DNA of 21,031 nucleotides, from NCBI GenBank assembly GCA_023432075.1, contig JAEYVD010000190.1:1-21031 (forward strand), written 5' to 3'. This stretch comes from Pseudomonadota bacterium (GTDB taxonomy: Bacteria; Pseudomonadota; Gammaproteobacteria; Burkholderiales; Burkholderiaceae_B). A program made the translations under genes and the position numbers. The notes beneath the pieces are model-generated. The model was not told where the DNA came from. It searched no databases and saw only the letters and a program-made list of their open reading frames with translations. This document shows, one piece after another, positions 7,065 to 17,600 of this stretch; position 1 is the stretch's first letter, and the number at the start of each line of letters is the position of its first letter.

Positions 7065-8265
7065 GCAAACTCTCCGCGGGTTGAATTCGTTTGGCGTTCG
7101 CCGCGCCGATCATCGACGCCAGCAGCGCTACACCAAGGGCAAGCATGAACGCCATGCCGCCATGCAGCGGCGTGATCCGGCAGGCAAACTGACCCGCCGC
7201 TCGGACGCCGCCCAACATGTTGTTGAATACCGCGCTGCCCGTGAAGTAAATGGCGAGACCTGCGCCCATCGCCACGACGGTCAGAACGATTGCCTGCACC
7301 GCGAGCAGAACGGCGACGTCCCGGCTACGCAGCCCCAACAGGCGCAGCGTCGAGATGTCGCGCCGCTTGCGCCGGACACTGGCCAGAAAAGCGCCCACCA
7401 AGGCCGCCACGCACCCTGCAACCGCGGTGACGGAAATCACACCGAACACGGTCGTCAGAAGGTGGTTGATGGCCTTGACGTTGCGTATGTCGGCCAGACG
7501 GCTGCTGGTTTCGATACGGCGGTCGTTAAAGCGCTTCTCCAGGCCTTCCACGGCGTCCAGATCCTTCGCATACACGCGAGCACGTGCGAAGCGCACTTTC
7601 GCGGCGTCCACGTCATTGCCGTCCGCAGCCCCGAGGGTAGCGACGGCATAACCGTCGCGGTACCACTCCATGTCGCGCAACAGGGCGGGTTGCACGAATG
7701 CGGCAGCGCGCTCGTAGGCGGAACCTGGCAGCACGGCCAGGACCGTGAGCTCGACCACGGCGCGCTGATCCACGCCATTAAGGCGGCGTGCGATCTGCAT
7801 GCGCAGTACATCTCCTGAAGCGGCTTTCAAGCGTTGTGCGGCCTGTGCGCTGAAGATCACGCCAAACGGTGGCAAGGCGTGAACGTCCACACCGCTCATC
7901 AGCGGATCGCCGAGGGCCGTGGGCAGGACTTCCACGTTCTCCAGAAAGTTCGTGGCGCTACGGATGAAGTCCGCCTGCGTATTCAAGGAACGCGTCATGC
8001 CCACCGTGAAGCCGACACCAGGCTGGCCTGCCAGGTCGTCAATCCAAGCCTGGTCATAGCTGCCGCTGGTGAGCATCCGGATTTCCAGATTGCGCGGGTC
8101 ACGCATCAACTCGTCCTGCATGGTGCTCACAACCCCATGCTTCAGCCCGAACAGCAGCAGCAGTGGCGCGATCACCGCCACGAGCGTGGCGATCATGCAG
8201 AGCGAGACCAGTCGGTCGTGCCACAGGTCCCTGATTGCCAGCCGAGATATCTGCCAGGTGCGCAT
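7054..8265 (-). CDS. ABC transporter permease, FtsX/MacB type (TagS-like)
   Basis: 403 residues, inner membrane. Topology is that of the MacB/LolC/FtsX class: TM1 at about 18-42, a periplasmic domain of about 220 residues, then TM2 270-295, TM3 317-343 and TM4 370-390. The cytosolic RRKRRDISTLRLLGLRSRDV after TM2 is the characteristic coupling segment, and the protein ends with the usual KRIQPAESLREI. I placed the start at the ATG at 8265, which shares one base with the stop of the ATPase gene (TGATG); the longer open frame is a shadow of that gene. Such permeases usually transmit force or signals across the envelope instead of forming a channel. With the ATPase and the SUMF1-fold gene it mirrors TagT-TagS-TagR. 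Confidence 0.9.
   Translation of the reverse strand: MRTWQISRLAIRDLWHDRLVSLCMIATLVAVIAPLLLLFGLKHGVVSTMQDELMRDPRNLEIRMLTSGSYDQAWIDDLAGQPGVGFTVGMTRSLNTQADFIRSATNFLENVEVLPTALGDPLMSGVDVHALPPFGVIFSAQAAQRLKAASGDVLRMQIARRLNGVDQRAVVELTVLAVLPGSAYERAAAFVQPALLRDMEWYRDGYAVATLGAADGNDVDAAKVRFARARVYAKDLDAVEGLEKRFNDRRIETSSRLADIRNVKAINHLLTTVFGVISVTAVAGCVAALVGAFLASVRRKRRDISTLRLLGLRSRDVAVLLAVQAIVLTVVAMGAGLAIYFTGSAVFNNMLGGVRAAGQFACRITPLHGGMAFMLALGVALLASMIGAANAKRIQPAESLREI
7071..7075 (-). promoter_or_regulatory. Ribosome-binding site deciding a GTG start
   Basis: On the minus strand GGAGA lies 6 bases before the GTG at 7064. There is no ATG nearby that would keep the complete signal peptide of the SUMF1-fold protein, so this site supports the GTG start. 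Confidence 0.6.
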
Positions 8266-8969
8266 CAAGATCCCTCGCGCAAACCGAAGACGCTCAAGCC
8301 AGGCTCCAGCTCCGCCGTCAGACAAGGCAGCCCAAACTGGCGGACCAGGTCCCAATCGTGCGAGACGACGAGGGTAGCCATGTTTTCGTCGCGCGCCAGG
8401 TCGAGGAAAAGCTGAAAGAGCTTGCGCGCGTTATCTGGATCCAGCGCAGACGTGGGCTCATCGGCCAACAGCACATCCGGATCGTGTGAAAGTGCCCGCA
8501 CCACCGCGACGCGCTGCCGCTCGCCGATGGACAATTGGGAAGGCCGCTTCTCAAGCAGGCCGTCAAGTGCGAGCACTTCGATTGCATGACGGACGCGCGC
8601 GCTGTGCGCGGGCAGGCCAAGAAGCTGGCGCGGCAAAACGATGTTTTCCAGCACCGTCAGGTAAGGCAGCAGCCCGCCGGTCTGCAGCACGAAGCCGATT
8701 CTGGACGCACGCACGGCCGCCAGCGCGGACTCGTCATCGCGCATCATCAACGCGGCCACGCCACGCTGGTCGCCAAGCGTATAGGTCTGAATCTGCACCG
8801 GTGACAAAAGCAGGCCGATACCTTCCAACAGCGTGCTCTTTCCGCATCCGCTGCCGCCCACGACCGCCATCACCTCGCCGCGCGCGAGGCGTAATCGCGG
8901 AAGCCGAACCTCGTAGGTGGAATCGCCCTGCCCTCGCCGCAACCGCAAGTCATCAATAGCCAGCATCAT
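8265..8969 (-). CDS. ABC transporter ATP-binding protein, LolD/MacB class (TagT-like)
   Basis: 234 residues, cytosolic ATPase partner of the FtsX-type permease encoded next. All ABC motifs are present: Walker A GGSGCGKST at 38-46, Q-loop Gln96 in FVLQTGGLLPYLTV, signature LSIGERQR at 146-153 (LSIGE in place of LSGGQ), Walker B VLLADE at 166-171 with the D-loop SALD, and the switch His204 in VVSHDW. ATP hydrolysis should therefore be intact. The length and the LPYLTVLENIVLP segment fit the LolD/MacB group. It starts 8 bases after the stop of the VWA gene. In this context it probably powers a mechanotransmission or signalling complex, not bulk export. Confidence 0.93.
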   Translation of the reverse strand: MMLAIDDLRLRRGQGDSTYEVRLPRLRLARGEVMAVVGGSGCGKSTLLEGIGLLLSPVQIQTYTLGDQRGVAALMMRDDESALAAVRASRIGFVLQTGGLLPYLTVLENIVLPRQLLGLPAHSARVRHAIEVLALDGLLEKRPSQLSIGERQRVAVVRALSHDPDVLLADEPTSALDPDNARKLFQLFLDLARDENMATLVVSHDWDLVRQFGLPCLTAELEPGLSVFGLREGS

Positions 8970-8977
8970 CCAACCGC

Positions 8978-10942
8978 TCAGGGCATCATTTCCAGAGGCA
9001 CGGGGTAGACGAAATCTCGGGGATCACTGTTTGGCGCAAGCGATACCCAGCGATCGACATCGGCGTTGTAGACCTGATAATGTCGCAGCTTTGTGGACAG
9101 ATTTCGGATGAACTTTTCCTGGGCCAAGCCGTCCCAGCTCTTCCAGGTCGCCTCGTCCAGATTGAGGACCTCGCTCTGATAGGGCAGTCCCTCCAGGTAT
9201 TCGGCCATGAATCCCATTTCCGCCAGCTTCTTGTCGGACTTCTGCAACTGATTGGGATCAGCGCCCATCGTGGCCGCGACCTTGCGCAATTGGTTGAACA
9301 TGTCGGTCGGTGAAATCAGGCCTTGATTGGCCGCGTCGACGATCTTCTTCATGATGTCGTTCAGATCGCTAAGCTGCCCCTTCGTCAGCAGCACACGCAC
9401 ATCAGTCGTTGGCACGGTCTGCTTGATCAAGTCGCGATCGCTGATCCATGCCTCGAACACCGGCGGCGCCTTGGCGCCGATCCGTTCGCCGAGGTAGGCC
9501 AGTTTCATCGCATTGCCAATGAGCTCGGCGTCCTGGAGCATCTTGTCGCCGGCATTGGCGGGCTTCTTGCCCGGGTCCGTGGCGTTGGCCGCGCTGCCCA
9601 CCGCATCTTCGCCCTGATAGGCCGACTTCACTTGCTGGGTAATCGCTTCCGACAAGGCATCCACCTTCTTGCCAAACTCGTTCACGTCGCCCGCATTCAC
9701 CGGGTAGTACAGGGATAAGTTGCTGCCGCCGTATGTCGAGAGGTTGCGATACTGTGCCTCGGCATTGGCATGGTTCTTGGAACCGGAGGGCGTCTTCAGG
9801 TGCAACGTGTAGATCGCAACGCCAGGCTTGGCAGCCTCCAATCGGACTTGGCTCGCGCTCATGCCCGTGGAGGACAATTTGTCGCCACCATCGATAGCGC
9901 CGGCATCGGTGATCAGCACAACATATCGCGCGCCGTACGGACGCCAGTCGATGCTGTTGATGGCGTCCATGACACCTGCGTACGAATCCTCGTCAAACAG
10001 GCTGCTGGACACCTTGGCCTGCTTCAGTTCCGCCACCTTGGCCATGAAGTCCGCCCCGTCCTTGATCTTGTTCGGGTCTGCGTAGATCTTGCTCACGTAC
10101 TCCAGACCCGGCACCGCCTTGGTGCTGGAACGGAATGCCACCAGGCCGAACTTGACCTTGTCGCCCAGCTTTTCCGCTTCGACTTTTGCGTAGACCTTGC
10201 GAACGGCTTCGCGCGTGCGCTCGATGTAAGGATCCATCGAAATGGTGGAATCGATGACAAAGACGACCGCAGAACTGAATTCCTTGATCTGCTTGGTGCG
10301 TTCCTCTTCGGTCGATTGGTCTCGGCTGCCCGATCCCGAATTCACAGGATCCGCCGCGCTGACAGACGCCACGTTGAGCACGCGCACGCGCATGTTTTGT
10401 TCCGTCATCACCTCTTCGCCGCTGAGGATGGGCAGCAGGTAGAAGTTCTTGGCCATATCGACGAACAGCTCGGGCTCTTGCGCCACGACGCCCGGGGCTT
10501 TGCCCGACGTCTTGAGTTGCTGTCGCGCGGGCGCGATCTTCTCAACGGGATCGATCGCGTTGAGCACCGAATCGAGCGCCGACCGGTCATTGAAGAACAA
10601 GGTGCGATCCCGGCCGGCTGGGTTGGTGAAAGCCAGCGACATCTGCATTTTCCAGTCCACCGTGCAGGCCCGGTCAAGCCAGCCCAGCGTCTTTCCGAAT
10701 GAGTCGGGCCCAACCTGCACCCAGCGCTTTCCGCCCGCCTCCTGATTCGCGTAGACATAGAAGCGGCTGAAGGTGGCTTGGATCGCGCCCGGCTTTCCTT
10801 CCGGGGTCTCGTGCAGCTGGCAGCCCGGCGTAGTTAGCACGCGCTGGTAAAGCGTCTTCTTGCCTTCCTGCAACAGGGGCGCCGCGGCGTGGACCGCGAA
10901 GGACATACCGACCAGACCGATTGCCGCAACGATCTTTCTCAT
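8978..10942 (-). CDS. Secreted SH3-like plus VWA protein resembling the periplasmic part of PpkA
   Basis: 654 residues with a cleavable signal peptide (AVHAAA, about 1-20). Residues about 28-120 contain LYQRVLTTPGCQL, FYVYANQ, WVQVG, GWLDR and AFTNPAGRDRTLFF. As I recall the family, this pattern matches the periplasmic region of the T6SS kinase PpkA. A VWA domain follows at about 222-420 with an intact-looking MIDAS: Asp231, Thr233 and Ser235 (in VFVIDSTISMD), and Asp346 (in LITDAGA). The C-terminal third is an alpha-rich region of unknown fold. No kinase domain and no transmembrane helix besides the signal peptide, so it is a free periplasmic form. The ATG overlaps the previous stop (ATGA). 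Likely a metal-dependent protein-binding sensor in the envelope. Confidence 0.88.
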   Translation of the reverse strand: MRKIVAAIGLVGMSFAVHAAAPLLQEGKKTLYQRVLTTPGCQLHETPEGKPGAIQATFSRFYVYANQEAGGKRWVQVGPDSFGKTLGWLDRACTVDWKMQMSLAFTNPAGRDRTLFFNDRSALDSVLNAIDPVEKIAPARQQLKTSGKAPGVVAQEPELFVDMAKNFYLLPILSGEEVMTEQNMRVRVLNVASVSAADPVNSGSGSRDQSTEEERTKQIKEFSSAVVFVIDSTISMDPYIERTREAVRKVYAKVEAEKLGDKVKFGLVAFRSSTKAVPGLEYVSKIYADPNKIKDGADFMAKVAELKQAKVSSSLFDEDSYAGVMDAINSIDWRPYGARYVVLITDAGAIDGGDKLSSTGMSASQVRLEAAKPGVAIYTLHLKTPSGSKNHANAEAQYRNLSTYGGSNLSLYYPVNAGDVNEFGKKVDALSEAITQQVKSAYQGEDAVGSAANATDPGKKPANAGDKMLQDAELIGNAMKLAYLGERIGAKAPPVFEAWISDRDLIKQTVPTTDVRVLLTKGQLSDLNDIMKKIVDAANQGLISPTDMFNQLRKVAATMGADPNQLQKSDKKLAEMGFMAEYLEGLPYQSEVLNLDEATWKSWDGLAQEKFIRNLSTKLRHYQVYNADVDRWVSLAPNSDPRDFVYPVPLEMMP

Positions 10943-11931
10943 TTCGGCAACTCCTTCAGGCGCGCTTGCGCTAGCGCATTACCCTTGTCCTTCTCCAGCA
11001 CTGCTTGGTACCAGTACGTAGCGGTTGCGGCATCTGCCTTGAAGCAGGCATTGTCCTTGTAGGTCGCGGGGTCGTATTCCTGTGCATAGGCCAGGGCGAT
11101 CTGCGCATCACCTGCTTGCGCGCGGTTAGCGTAGAGCCGCTGTGCGATCGAGCACTTGCCTGCGTCTCGCGCGGACTGGATGATCGACAACATCGCTGCG
11201 GAATCCTTGACGTCCCGCACGCAGTCCTGCACGAAGACCATTTCGGAGGCGGTACCCATGCTGTCCTTCGAGCAAGCGGCTGCAGAAGCCGCCGGCGCGG
11301 CCGCCGGGACGTCCGCTTTCGGTGTTGGCTCGGGCGCGTCGCCCTTCTTGAGGAAGAACCAGGCGGCCAGGCCGGCCGCAACCAGAAGCACCAGCACGGC
11401 AGCGACGATGGCAGCCACCGGCTTGGATTTACGCGCTTCGGGCAGCGCAGGTTCAGGCCGGCCCATCGGTTCGGCAGGCTCGACTGCCAGCGGCGGGGCT
11501 GCCGGCTCGGACGGCGTTGGCTGCTGGGCGGCCGCTACATTGACGACTTCCGCCTGCGCAGGCGCTTCGCCCGCCGCGGTCGACGGCGTTACATCATTTG
11601 GAACGGGACGAACCGGATAGCGCGCCACGCTACCGTCCGGCTTGCGCGTTTCGATCAGGAACTGGGAATTACGCTTCGCCTCGAGCATCGCGTCCACAAT
11701 CGAAGGACCAATCTCGATGACCAGCCGACCGTCTCGCGCCTGGCCATGGCCAAACCGCAACCACTGTTGTTCGCCGCCCCACGTCCCTTGCGCATCCAGG
11801 TGCGCCGGCGAGGAGTTGCGCCTGATGCTCAGTTCGACTTCGACGGCGTCGCCGCTCCACCCTTCGATCTGGAGTTCCGCGTAACCCGCGCGCCGGCTCG
11901 GCAGCGGATTCAATGAAATAAAGACAGCCAT
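10939..11931 (-). CDS. Bitopic membrane protein with beta-rich cytosolic domain, unknown function
   Basis: 330 residues. Residues 1-110 look beta-rich (AELQIEGWSGDAVEVELSIR, LVIEIGPSIVD, QFLIETRKPDG) and should be cytosolic. A Pro/Ala/Glu-rich linker covers about 112-168. One transmembrane helix sits at about 172-194, followed by a second Pro/Ala linker. The periplasmic C-terminus has about five Cys and ends in a Sel1/TPR-like helix pair (TATYWYQAVLEKDKGNALAQ). A good ribosome site (AGGAAAGG) precedes the ATG, which lies 3 bases after the srfC stop. I do not recognise a named family. The design, with a cytosolic sandwich joined by flexible linkers to a periplasmic repeat, suits a connector between SrfB/SrfC and the periplasmic VWA protein encoded next. 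Confidence 0.82.
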   Translation of the reverse strand: MAVFISLNPLPSRRAGYAELQIEGWSGDAVEVELSIRRNSSPAHLDAQGTWGGEQQWLRFGHGQARDGRLVIEIGPSIVDAMLEAKRNSQFLIETRKPDGSVARYPVRPVPNDVTPSTAAGEAPAQAEVVNVAAAQQPTPSEPAAPPLAVEPAEPMGRPEPALPEARKSKPVAAIVAAVLVLLVAAGLAAWFFLKKGDAPEPTPKADVPAAAPAASAAACSKDSMGTASEMVFVQDCVRDVKDSAAMLSIIQSARDAGKCSIAQRLYANRAQAGDAQIALAYAQEYDPATYKDNACFKADAATATYWYQAVLEKDKGNALAQARLKELPK

Positions 11932-11934
11932 TTA

Positions 11935-14631
11935 TCAACCTTTCCTGATGTCCGCAATGATGGCGCCCAGCGCCTCGTTCTGTTCATCGCTGATTTCCTG
12001 CCCGGCGGTGTAGCCTGCGTTCTTGACGATCATGTCCGTCAGGCAAGCAACCCAGTCCTTCAAGAACTCGCGCCCCTTGCCCATTTCGTTCTTCTCAGGC
12101 AAGTCGGGCAGGCCGGTGGCGGCGTCAAGCGATGTGGTCTTTGCAAAGACCTTGCCGTTTGCCACCGATGCGCTGGCAGGCTTGTCGTCGTCGTTCATGC
12201 CGGGGTAACCCAGCCAAGCAATGAAGTCGCGCAGCACCATCTGCACGCGCAACACCTGGCTCATGACCATCTGGTCACGCTTGGAGGCGCTGTCGGAACG
12301 CGCGAGCAAGCTATGCAGCATCTGCGTGGGCAGATTTTGGCCCTTGGCATTGTCTCGATAGGCCGCGTTGCGCAGTTCCTCGACGACAATCTCCAGGACT
12401 TCCTGCGGAATGATCTTGAGGATCGCGTGCTGGCGCGTGCGGGCGGGAATCTCGCTCAGATGATTGAGCCACAGCTTGAACGCCGAGTCGGCAAACCAGT
12501 GTTCGTAGGTGTCCACCGGCACATCCGCGGCGACGCTGGCAGGCGCGTCGCGGTCGGCGCCGCCGCCGTCCAGCAGGCTGGCGAACAAATCGTCTCCGGC
12601 GTCGCTGGGCGCGGCTTTTACCTCAGCCTGAACCTGTCGAGCCGGGGCCACGCCGGCGCCGTTCAGGTACAGGTTGCGTAGCGCTTCACTCGGAATCTCC
12701 AGGGCATGCATCAGCTCCGACAGGATGAAATAGGCCTTGGGGTTGTCGGCGATACCGCGCAAGACGGGGGCAACCTTGTCAGCCAGTTCCCGCTTCTTTG
12801 CTCGAGCCGCCTCAACATCGCCGCCTTCACGGTAGAACAGGCCCACACCGACGTCGACGATCGCGTGATGCGCGTCCTCGACCTGAGAGTGCAACCTGTC
12901 GAGCTTGAATCCGATGTTGCTGATCTGCGCAATGGCCTCGGCCAGCCGGCCCATACCGCCATCGTCAAGTCGCATCATGGCGTCCCACGCCTCACTCGGC
13001 TGCGGAAAACGATTGCGCAACACATCGGCGCCCACGAAGCTATCACGCATCCGATTCAGCGCATCGCACTTATCCGCAGACACGGCGACTTCCCGGTGGC
13101 CATCCTTGACCGTGAAGTCTGAATAGGAAGGCGTGCGCACGAGGAACGTGTTGCTGAACGGCTTCCCGCCTTTCCAGTCACGCATGAAGTCGAGGCTTTC
13201 ATAGATCTTGAACGCAATGTCGTTCAAGCCCTTCCACTCCTGGTGCCACTTGTCTTCTTTCTGCAGCATGTCCGTGACACGCGCATTGAACATGGTCACG
13301 GCCCATAACAAGCCCGACGTTTCGGCGCGATCGCGACCCGAATCGCCTTGCGTTCGCCTGACCCACCGATCGAGCACGGGCACTACCGCGCTCGTTTCGG
13401 GCTGCTTGTGCGCTGGCGTGCAGAGCACCAGGCCGTTCATTTCCTGGTTTTCGGTGTACAGCTCGAACAGGTAGGCCACCTTGCCGCGCCGCAGCAACTC
13501 GCCTACCGGATTGTTCGGAATTTCGCTCAGGCGGGCCTTGTCGTAACGGCCCCGGTAACCAGGAAAATCCAGCAGGTCGACGGTTTCCAGGCTGCGTTCC
13601 CGCGGCGGGTTCACCAGCGGAAAAACCAGCTCCGTAGTCAGGGCAGCAAGATTCGAGCGCCGGATGCTGACCGGCTCGCCCAGTGCGCCCCCCGTCACAG
13701 GGCGCACTTTGATGGTTGCGCCGTCACCGCCGCCGATCTGGTCCAGCATCGTGACGTTCATGATGCTGGGAGGCCCGTCGCTGTGATCCTGAACGGCGTC
13801 GAGCGGAATGTGCGCGACGTCGGCATTGCCGATGGCGCGAAGGCTTTCGGCCATTTGCGCGTAAACCTTCGTCAGCTCTCTTTCCTCGCCCCACAACAGA
13901 GAGAAAAACTCCGCGCGGTCGGCGGGAGCCAGCCGGGGCGCCAAGGCGACGGCCTGTGGCCAGTATCCGCTCTTAAGGTCGCCTTCCAGCGCCTGGACGT
14001 GGTTGCCGAACGAATCGGACACATAGTCCCACAGGGACACCACGTCGTCAGCGCTTACGCCGGGCTGAGGCTCATGCGACACCCGCTCGGCGAACCGTTC
14101 AAGAATGGACTTGATGCCATTGCCGTTGATCTTGTATTCGACCTTTCCTTGGTCGAAGTCCTTGAACCATGCGTTGGCCAGAATTTTGGCGAGATCGATT
14201 TCCCGGAACAGGCGTACTTCGATGGGATACGCAGCATCTTGGATGGCAGGTCTGGTCCGCGTGAATCGGGTCACCAGACCCGTCGCCTCGCTACCGCCGC
14301 CGGAAGGATTCACCGACGTCAAGAAGTCCACGCGTTGACCGCCGTACTCCGTTTCCAGGCGGCCGTCTTCGCCCGCCGCCAGGGTGGAAATCAGATACGA
14401 CTTTCCCGCCTGGGATAAGCCGAAGAAGCCGATGGCCATGGGATGGCCCGCCGCACGCTCGAGGCTGCGCGCCTTGTTGCTGGTCCGGCGCAACCCGTGG
14501 ATCAAGGCGTCGGCCTTGTCGTCGAGTCGCTTGGAGTTGCCGCGCACGGCGTCTATCCACGCAATGGCACGGCCCGCACCGCGATGAACCGCACGCCATT
14601 GGTTCGCAATTTTTTCTTGAGATTCGCTCAT
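11935..14631 (-). CDS. srfC: SrfC-family dynamin-like P-loop GTPase
   Basis: 898 residues, predicted cytosolic. The P-loop is at about residues 71-78 (GLSQAGKS, after IGFF). A Thr-containing switch region is near 106-124 (SVNPSGGGSEATGLVTRFT) and a G3-like DFPG is at 355-358 (LLDFPGYRGRYDK). Large helical regions follow, as in the putative virulence effector SrfC, named with SrfA and SrfB as SsrB-regulated factors in Salmonella. The spacing between P-loop and G3, about 280 residues, is far greater than in small GTPases and implies a large insertion. The gene starts 18 bases after srfB with no strong Shine-Dalgarno, so coupling is likely. Family call is firm from context and length. The biochemical activity and the guanine preference are inference. 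Confidence 0.88.
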   Translation of the reverse strand: MSESQEKIANQWRAVHRGAGRAIAWIDAVRGNSKRLDDKADALIHGLRRTSNKARSLERAAGHPMAIGFFGLSQAGKSYLISTLAAGEDGRLETEYGGQRVDFLTSVNPSGGGSEATGLVTRFTRTRPAIQDAAYPIEVRLFREIDLAKILANAWFKDFDQGKVEYKINGNGIKSILERFAERVSHEPQPGVSADDVVSLWDYVSDSFGNHVQALEGDLKSGYWPQAVALAPRLAPADRAEFFSLLWGEERELTKVYAQMAESLRAIGNADVAHIPLDAVQDHSDGPPSIMNVTMLDQIGGGDGATIKVRPVTGGALGEPVSIRRSNLAALTTELVFPLVNPPRERSLETVDLLDFPGYRGRYDKARLSEIPNNPVGELLRRGKVAYLFELYTENQEMNGLVLCTPAHKQPETSAVVPVLDRWVRRTQGDSGRDRAETSGLLWAVTMFNARVTDMLQKEDKWHQEWKGLNDIAFKIYESLDFMRDWKGGKPFSNTFLVRTPSYSDFTVKDGHREVAVSADKCDALNRMRDSFVGADVLRNRFPQPSEAWDAMMRLDDGGMGRLAEAIAQISNIGFKLDRLHSQVEDAHHAIVDVGVGLFYREGGDVEAARAKKRELADKVAPVLRGIADNPKAYFILSELMHALEIPSEALRNLYLNGAGVAPARQVQAEVKAAPSDAGDDLFASLLDGGGADRDAPASVAADVPVDTYEHWFADSAFKLWLNHLSEIPARTRQHAILKIIPQEVLEIVVEELRNAAYRDNAKGQNLPTQMLHSLLARSDSASKRDQMVMSQVLRVQMVLRDFIAWLGYPGMNDDDKPASASVANGKVFAKTTSLDAATGLPDLPEKNEMGKGREFLKDWVACLTDMIVKNAGYTAGQEISDEQNEALGAIIADIRKG

Positions 14632-14649
14632 GTCGCAATCAATCCTGAA

Positions 14650-17600
14650 TCAGCCTTTCACGCTACCGCTATCCAGCCAGTAGAAATTCGCCTTCCCGAT
14701 CCGGAGCTGCGTGTTCAGTTGCAGCCTCACCTCCGGCTTGCCTCGCGCGTCGTCCGTCAGGGGTGCGGTCTTGGCGACCAGCAGCCGATCGCTGATCAAG
14801 CCCGCCTTGCGCTCCTGCTCCGTTGGCTTGGCGACCTTGAAATACACGCGGCCCGACGCATGGGTCCTGTTCGGATTGGCTTCCTGCATGCGCTTGTAGT
14901 CCTGCTCCCACTCCCGGTCGAAGCCCAGGACATACATGGGCGTGGCCGGCCAACGTTCCACCTTGAGCTGGCGGTAGCCCAGACGCGCGGTGTTTTCCAT
15001 CTTGAAGGGAACGACGTCGCCATCGGGGCCCACGGGCAACTCGATGCTTTGGTCCATGGACGTCTTGCCGTCTTCGGACTGCCGTGTATGGATATCAGCG
15101 AACAACACATTGCCGCGCTTGAGCATGTTGTCGTTACCGATCTCGCCAAAGTAGCGGACCAGAGGTTTCGGTCGGAGCGTGCTGGTATTGATCTTGAAGG
15201 TCGGAATCCGGTTGTTCTCGCACAGCCAGATCACCATGGCGCCCACCGATGCCGTGGTCTTGGGATCGTCGATGCACCCGGCCTTCCGGAACGGGAACCA
15301 GTCGCCCGTGCGGTAGTTGTGCATGGAAACAAGGCGCCCGGGCGGCAACGGCACCGCCTTGCGGATCACGGCCTGCACGCCTGGCAGGACCGACGGCCTG
15401 CCGGTCAGCAACAACACGTCGCAATCGAAGTAGTTGACGATCTCGCACAGGTTCCGCAAGGTGTTGCAGATATCGAGGTTGTCGGTCAGGAAATCAAAGT
15501 GCATCTTGAGCGGGTCACACGTGAGGGACACGCTCTCCAGATCGAACTCGACAGGTCGTCCGGCAGCCTCGTTGAGCGCCTTGCCGACGAATCCTCGCAC
15601 CGCTGCGCTAAGGGGTTGCCTGTCGTGCAACCACTCGCGGATGGTCTGCTCCTTGCGCTCTGCTGGCGCCTCCGGGTCATAGTGCTCGTACTCCTTGAGC
15701 AGGACGAGCGCCAAGGGATAGAGGCACTGCAAGGTAAGTTGCTGGCGCAGGAGCCGCTGACGCTCGTCGTCGCCGGTGCTGCCGCACAGGATATCCATCA
15801 GGCTCGCGGTTTCCCGAGCGCCGGCCTCCTTCAGCGCGGCTTCCAGTTGGGGAAGTACGTACTTGCGGATGACCTCCAGGACGATGTCGTCTCCCGCCAC
15901 CTTGAAACCATCGCGAAAGCGCTGCGTGGGCGTGATCGGGACGAAGCTGTTGGCAGATTGCCGCGCACCGCGGTCCAGCTTGTAGTCGGTAATGACGAGG
16001 TCCGTGGTGCCGCCCCCGATATCCAGGGATGCGACGGTGATGCATTCGCGATCCCGCTTCTCGCGTCGTGCGATCGCATCGAAGAACTCCTCGGCATAGC
16101 CGTTGAAGTTCGTCACGACCTCCGTATACAAGTACACCAACTGACCGCAGGTTGCTTCGTCCCACTTGATGACGATTTTTGGCAGGGGCAGCACGAACAG
16201 GTCATGCTTTTCGTCTTCGTAGTCCTCGACGGGGTCGCCGTCGCCGGTGTGCCAGCCCATGCTCTTCCACAGCAGGGCGAGCGCGCGCTGCGCGTGCTGC
16301 TTGAAGATGCCGCGCTCGACCTGCGGCATGCTGGGCGGCACGGTCAGGATGATGGCGCGCAGGAATCGAGGAAGGGTTCTATCCTTCTTGCGCGAACGAT
16401 ACATCCAGCTATTGATCTGCGACACAGCTTGCGCGAACACTTCGTTCAGCATGAATCCCATCAACGCGCTGCGCGTGTAATGCGCTTCGAAGGCGGGGAA
16501 ACCTGAGGTCTCCTCGTCTTCGTACAGCGGGCATGGCCCATACAGGGGAATGCCCTTCTCGTCGATCAGGTTCTTTAACGGCCCCAGCGTCGCCCATTCA
16601 TGCGCTTCGCCCTTAATCGTCGATGCGTTGGGCCGCCAGCCTGTCTCGTAGGCATCTTCGGCATCCCAGAGGTAACGCTTGGGGCTGGAAAGCCCCGTGG
16701 ATCCTTCCGTGCCTTCCTTGCGAGCGGCCAGGTTCGTGGCTTCGGTTCCGACGCGTGCCATCGACACCCAGATGAACGCGTCGTCACGCCCGCCTTGAAG
16801 AGAAAGGTCGTCCTTGCCAAAGCTGACCGGCGCAAACTCGACGCGGGACTCGAACGGATGATGGTAAACATGCTCCGGCCTGGTCATGTCGCGCAAGGTC
16901 AGGAAGCTGTAGTCGTTCAAGCCATTGTCGTTTTGCTTGTGCTCCTCGATCAGAATGCCGCAGGTGCGCGAGTTACCCACATCCAGCACCAGATCGACCG
17001 GCACGCTTCCCCCCCGAATCACCTTGCGGCCGTTGCTATCGGGCGCAAGCATGTTCAGCACCTTGATGCGCGGCAACTTGATCCGCACTTTGTCCTTCAG
17101 CTCCTTGTTGGAGCGCGTGGTGGGCGCCGCCTCCCGCATCAGGCTGAGCAGATTCAAGTAGTGGGCAATGTGCTCCTTCTTTGCAAGCGCCCTCTCGATT
17201 TCCCGGTTCTCGAGATCATCGCGGCGTTCGCGGAAGATGCTTTCAAGCCATTTGACGACCCATTCCTGTTCGTCAAGGAACCACTCCATTTCGTGAAGAT
17301 TGAACGCCAGGCGAAACAACGCGCCCGTCTCCATGTCTTCGTCGTAAGGCTCGATGTAATCGCGGGCATCATCTCGCGCGCGGGTGCGCGTGTCGAAGGC
17401 CAGGGTCAGGCGGTGCGTATTGCCATTAGCGTCCGCCTCGGCCAGTTTGACAACGCGCAGGCGCGACCAGTTCTTCGGGCCTCGATCGAACTGGCTGTCC
17501 GATTTATAGCGAAAGAAGGGAGCAGGCAGCCAGAAGCCGTCGAACAGCTCCAGGCTTTCCTGCAGAGGCAGCGAAAAGGAGGCTTTGGTCTCGAAGAAGT

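Noticed and set aside
9770..10702. Plus-strand open frame of 310 codons opposite the VWA gene
   Set aside because: Arg/His-rich, no start-site signal, opposite a gene with a signal peptide and MIDAS motif.
14443..16506. Long plus-strand open frame of 687 codons opposite srfB
   Set aside because: Antisense shadow of a high-GC gene; the minus-strand product has clear actin-fold motifs.
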